In this document: one piece after another, positions 61,498 through 64,000 of the stretch
How positions within the stretch are numbered: the first letter of the stretch is position 1
How the letters are laid out: each line of letters begins with the position of its first letter
NCBI RefSeq assembly: GCF_000235565.1
Contig: NC_017527.1
Location: 1-64,000, forward strand
Origin: Methanothrix harundinacea 6Ac
Lineage (GTDB): Archaea; Halobacteriota; Methanosarcinia; Methanotrichales; Methanotrichaceae
Direction: 5' to 3'
Length of the DNA: 64,000 nt
Notes under the pieces: generated by a model
Databases searched by the model: none
Told to the model about the DNA's origin: nothing
Seen by the model: the letters and a program-made list of their open reading frames with translations, nothing else
Made by a program: the position numbers and the translations under genes

Positions 61498-62481
61498 ATG
61501 TTGAGCAAGAAAGGAAAAACAGTAGCGGCGGTCATGCTCTTCATAATATATTCGCTCTCAATGATGGGGAGCTTGGGCTATTTCTCTCTGGATTACGGCT
61601 ATGTCAATATCACAGTGATAACGCCTCAGCCTACGGTTTGGTATACGAATACTACAATCTACCCGTCAGGAAAGGTCGTGGATGGCTTCTTGATAAATAT
61701 GTCTGCATCAGGAGCTATTGGCAACGAGGTTGTGTTTTGGGCAGATGCCACTCCTTCGCAGGGTGGACAATTTACTCCCCCCGATCCCAACGGGTTACTG
61801 AATCAAATAAATACTTCTACTTCTTCCGTGGAGAAATATTTAAGGACTAATTTAGGCTATTGGTATGCGTTCATACTACTGCCGGATGGGTCGGTGACCC
61901 TGAAGGCTGAGGATAATGCGACATTGCAAGCAATGTTTCCACTCCTTACGTTTGATTGGAGGAATGAAACATTGGCTGAGGCGTATAATACGACAAAGTT
62001 TGTCGTGTCGCCAACCTATGAGAACGATTTCCCGTTCCAAGTTGATTTTCCAGGAGGTATCAAGGCTGTTCTTGATATCGACTCTTACAAATCGGTTTGG
62101 TTTGATCGAACAGATGATTTTCCCTCGGGAAAGAGTACTTACAAGGCAGCGGTAGATATGAACGCTTCGGGATCAATAGGGAGAGAGGTTGCCTTTTTTG
62201 TTGACGAGAACCCGGAGCAAGGACCGATTGCTATACCATGGACTGATGAAGACATGGCTCTCTACAATAACTCTGCGATAAATACCACCTTGATCCCAGA
62301 GTTGGATGGAGAAATGCACACGTTCAACGCCTCCGGGTACTATTATGCTTTTGTCCTGTTTGAGCATGGGGCGGTTGCTGTAACCGCCGAAGATAATCAA
62401 ACGCTTGAAAGGATGATGGATCTTCTCTATTTTGAACAAAGAGACGACCCCCCATTCCATATTTTATTATATAACGTATAA
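61498..62481 (+). CDS. Exported or membrane-anchored protein with internal duplication
   Basis: 327 residues with one N-terminal hydrophobic segment (about 8-28). The remainder holds two related halves: SGKVVDGFLINMSASGAIGNEVVFWAD / SGKSTYKAAVDMNASGSIGREVAFFVD, and YWYAFILLPDGSVTLKAEDNATL / YYYAFVLFEHGAVAVTAEDNQTL. No family is recognised. Many N-glycosylation sequons suggest exposure outside the cell. The gene is clearly more AT-rich than its surroundings and lies directly after the integrase remnant, hinting at horizontal acquisition. Confidence 0.7.
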   Translation: MLSKKGKTVAAVMLFIIYSLSMMGSLGYFSLDYGYVNITVITPQPTVWYTNTTIYPSGKVVDGFLINMSASGAIGNEVVFWADATPSQGGQFTPPDPNGLLNQINTSTSSVEKYLRTNLGYWYAFILLPDGSVTLKAEDNATLQAMFPLLTFDWRNETLAEAYNTTKFVVSPTYENDFPFQVDFPGGIKAVLDIDSYKSVWFDRTDDFPSGKSTYKAAVDMNASGSIGREVAFFVDENPEQGPIAIPWTDEDMALYNNSAINTTLIPELDGEMHTFNASGYYYAFVLFEHGAVAVTAEDNQTLERMMDLLYFEQRDDPPFHILLYNV

Positions 62482-62570
62482 TATGTATGGCTAGTTATGT
62501 GGCTTTCAGATCGAAGCTTCCGTTTCTTGCAGATATCGGAACAACATGTTTTCCAGCGAGATTTACTGGT

Positions 62571-62582
62571 AAAAAGAAAAAA
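62571..62582 (-). terminator. T-rich terminator of prs
   Basis: Read on the minus strand, TTTTTTCTTTTT begins five bases after the prs stop at 62588, a typical archaeal T-run terminator. Confidence 0.6.
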
Positions 62583-62587
62583 CGTCC

Positions 62588-63442
62588 CTACCGCCGGATT
62601 GCCTCGGCGACGAGCCCCGCGACCGTCACGGTGCTCACCGCCTTCTCCAGGGTGTCGGTCGCGATGATCGACTCGACCCCCGCCCGGCACAATTTCAGGA
62701 CGGCACTCCCCGTCAGGACGGGATGGACCGAGCCGAGGTAGACCCTCTTCGCCCCCTTCGACTTGAGGATCGATATCGCCTGGGCCATCGTCCCGCCGGT
62801 GGCGATCATGTCGTCGAGGATGACGACGTCCCTTCCGGCGGCGTCGATCTCCTTTGGAGCCATCGAGACCTCGGTCCCGCTGTGCCTCGTCTTCTCCAGG
62901 TAGTCGTAGGGGACGCCGAGCCTCTCGGCGGCGGCCCTCGCCATCCGGACCGCCCCCTTGTCGGGGGATATGATCACCGGGTCGTCCAGCCCCATCTTTT
63001 TGATCTCGTCGGAAAGAAGAGGCGTTGCGTCGAGGTCCGTGGCCTCGTGTCGGAAGTTGTTGAGGACCGACCGGTCGTGGATGTTGATGGTGAAGATCCG
63101 GGAGCCCTCCGCGAGGAAGGAGTCGATGGCTCCGGCCATCGCCCTCGCGGATAGGGGCTCGCCGGGCTTGAACTGCTTGTCCTGGCGGGCGTAGCCGAAG
63201 TAGGGGATGACGAGGTCGATCTTCCTTCCCCGGCAGACGTCCAGAAGCTGGAGGAGCTGGATGATGTCCCGGTCCGAGGGGGTGCTCTGGACGACGACGA
63301 TCCGATCGTCGAGGTCGGAGCAGACCTGAGTATAAGCCTCGCCATCGGGAAAGCTGCTGTACTCGCACAAAGCCAGATCTTCTTTTAAAATTGCCGCTAT
63401 CCTACCCCCCAGAAGCTGGGAGGATGGTCCACCGATGATCAT
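62588..63442 (-). CDS. prs: Ribose-phosphate pyrophosphokinase
   Basis: 284 residues from the ATG at 63442. It makes PRPP from ribose 5-phosphate and ATP. FPDGE near 36, RQDKQF near 90, NIHDRS near 122 and the PRPP loop DDMIATGGT (near 210) are intact; the archaeal-type length is normal. A TATA element at 63458-63470 favours the ATG at 63442 over the upstream in-frame one at 63457. PRPP feeds nadC, purH and other pathways in the window. Confidence 0.96.
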   Translation of the reverse strand: MIIGGPSSQLLGGRIAAILKEDLALCEYSSFPDGEAYTQVCSDLDDRIVVVQSTPSDRDIIQLLQLLDVCRGRKIDLVIPYFGYARQDKQFKPGEPLSARAMAGAIDSFLAEGSRIFTINIHDRSVLNNFRHEATDLDATPLLSDEIKKMGLDDPVIISPDKGAVRMARAAAERLGVPYDYLEKTRHSGTEVSMAPKEIDAAGRDVVILDDMIATGGTMAQAISILKSKGAKRVYLGSVHPVLTGSAVLKLCRAGVESIIATDTLEKAVSTVTVAGLVAEAIRR

Positions 63443-63457
63443 CAATAATCGCCCCAA

Positions 63458-63470
63458 TATTTTAATTTAA
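63458..63470 (-). promoter_or_regulatory. TATA box for prs
   Basis: TTAAATTAAAATA on the minus strand is centred about 23 bases before the ATG at 63442, indicating a leaderless message. Confidence 0.5.
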
Positions 63471-63507
63471 ACAATATAGCTTGAGACCCCGTCTGCCCGA
63501 TCCATTC

Positions 63508-64000
63508 TCAGCTCCCGACGACCTTCATCTCCGCCCTGACGGTGGGGACCACAAACGACCCCACCATCCGAGGGTCGGTCCCGACCTTGACCGAGGAGAG
63601 GAGGTCGAAGACGTTCCCCGCCAGCATCAGGGACCGGATCGGTTTTTGGGCGGCGCCGTCTTCGACCACGAAGACGTTCCTCGCCTCCACCGAGAAGTCG
63701 CCGGAGACGGGGTTAGCGGTGTGCGCCCCGATGACGCCGGTGACGAGGTAGCCCCGCTCCGTCTCCGCCAGGACGTTCGAGGGATCGGCGGAGGAGATGA
63801 TGACGTTCGTCGTCCCGATCCGCGGGATCCCCGCGTACCCCGGCCGGTCGGCGTTCCCCGTGCTCAGAGTCGCCATCGGCGCCTTCCCCGCGGTGTAGGT
63901 GTCGTAGAGGTAGGCCCGGAGGATCCCCCCCTCCACCAGGGCCGTCCTCTGGGAGGGGACGCCCTCGCCGTCGAAGCTGGAGGTGGCCATCCCGCCGGGG
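63508..64000 (-). CDS. TldE/PmbA-family protein, C-terminal part (cut by window end)
   Basis: At least 163 residues read in from the window edge; the frame stays open at 64000, so an ATG at 63990 is internal. Segments SFDGEGVPSQRT, LYDTYTAGK, TGVIGAHTANPVSGDFSVEA and SLMLAGN are typical of the C-terminal half of TldD/TldE (PmbA) proteins. TldE is the non-catalytic partner of the TldD metalloprotease, whose HExxxH is absent here. A tldD gene would be expected just beyond the window. Confidence 0.88.
   Translation of the reverse strand, partial: PGGMATSSFDGEGVPSQRTALVEGGILRAYLYDTYTAGKAPMATLSTGNADRPGYAGIPRIGTTNVIISSADPSNVLAETERGYLVTGVIGAHTANPVSGDFSVEARNVFVVEDGAAQKPIRSLMLAGNVFDLLSSVKVGTDPRMVGSFVVPTVRAEMKVVGS

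Noticed and set aside
1-64000. tRNA or rRNA genes
   Set aside because: No cloverleaf with the conserved GTTCRAnYC arm or rRNA segment was noticed by eye; tRNAscan-SE would be decisive.

Overview
The window is archaeal and methanogenic. It has CfbB/CfbC (coenzyme F430 synthesis), a fused formaldehyde-activating enzyme/hexulose-phosphate synthase (Fae-Hps), an F420:NADP oxidoreductase, an FwdC-like protein, a Methanosarcinales-type S-layer protein with duplicated S-layer domains, presenilin-type and archaeal Trm1/Tsr3 proteins, and many promoters in which a TATA element sits about 25-31 bases before an ATG (leaderless or nearly leaderless mRNAs). High GC, an abundance of NosD-type beta-helix, DUF11/CARDB, TPR and secreted subtilisin-like proteins, and the gene set point to Methanosarcinales, most likely a high-GC Methanothrix (Methanosaeta) relative; the genus is an inference. 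No rRNA, tRNA or CRISPR array was seen.

Layout. 1-7.6 kb: a large DUF11 surface protein, a complete IS66-like element with a perfect 8-bp target duplication, a tubulin/FtsZ-superfamily GTPase and a membrane-anchored CARDB-like protein. 7.6-19.6 kb: NAD synthesis (nadC and nadX, divergent), a NosD protein, purH, a DUF167-Toprim-THEP1 operon, sufBC, an FwdC-like protein, a DUF373 membrane protein and thiC. 19.6-24.2 kb: an alkaline-phosphatase-superfamily protein with fae-hps, a thioredoxin-CcdA fusion and a DNRLRE-type secreted protein. 24.3-29.6 kb: three consecutive secreted proteins (NosD, a double-rhodanese lipoprotein-like protein with three CxxC pairs, a subtilisin). 29.6-33.4 kb: class II aldolase, a CBS-domain site-2 protease, a TraB-family membrane protein and npdG. 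33.8-39.1 kb: a tight minus-strand operon valS-cyaB-presenilin protease-zinc ribbon-trm1. 39.2-41.5 kb: tsr3, hsp20 and a bacterial-style ribBA.

41.5-49.1 kb is a comparatively AT-rich accessory block of secreted proteins: a free-standing domain, the same domain fused to a subtilisin, a 960-residue NosD protein and a small exported protein. 49.2-53.4 kb holds the most interesting locus: a P-loop ATPase overlapping a gene for a protein with an uncharacterised N-terminal domain and eleven 40-residue TPRs, followed by a small helical protein. It looks like a split STAND/NLR-like module. 53.5-56.7 kb: two paralogous flavin/F420-binding PNPOx-like proteins and the cfbC-cfbB pair. 56.8-64 kb: the S-layer protein, a proline dehydrogenase, decayed remnants (transporter binding-protein tail and a frameshifted integrase), an AT-rich exported protein with an internal duplication, prs, and the C-terminal part of a TldE/PmbA-family protein cut by the window edge.

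Many start codons were moved downstream of the longest reading frame where a TATA box or Shine-Dalgarno motif decided the matter; these choices are explained per gene.
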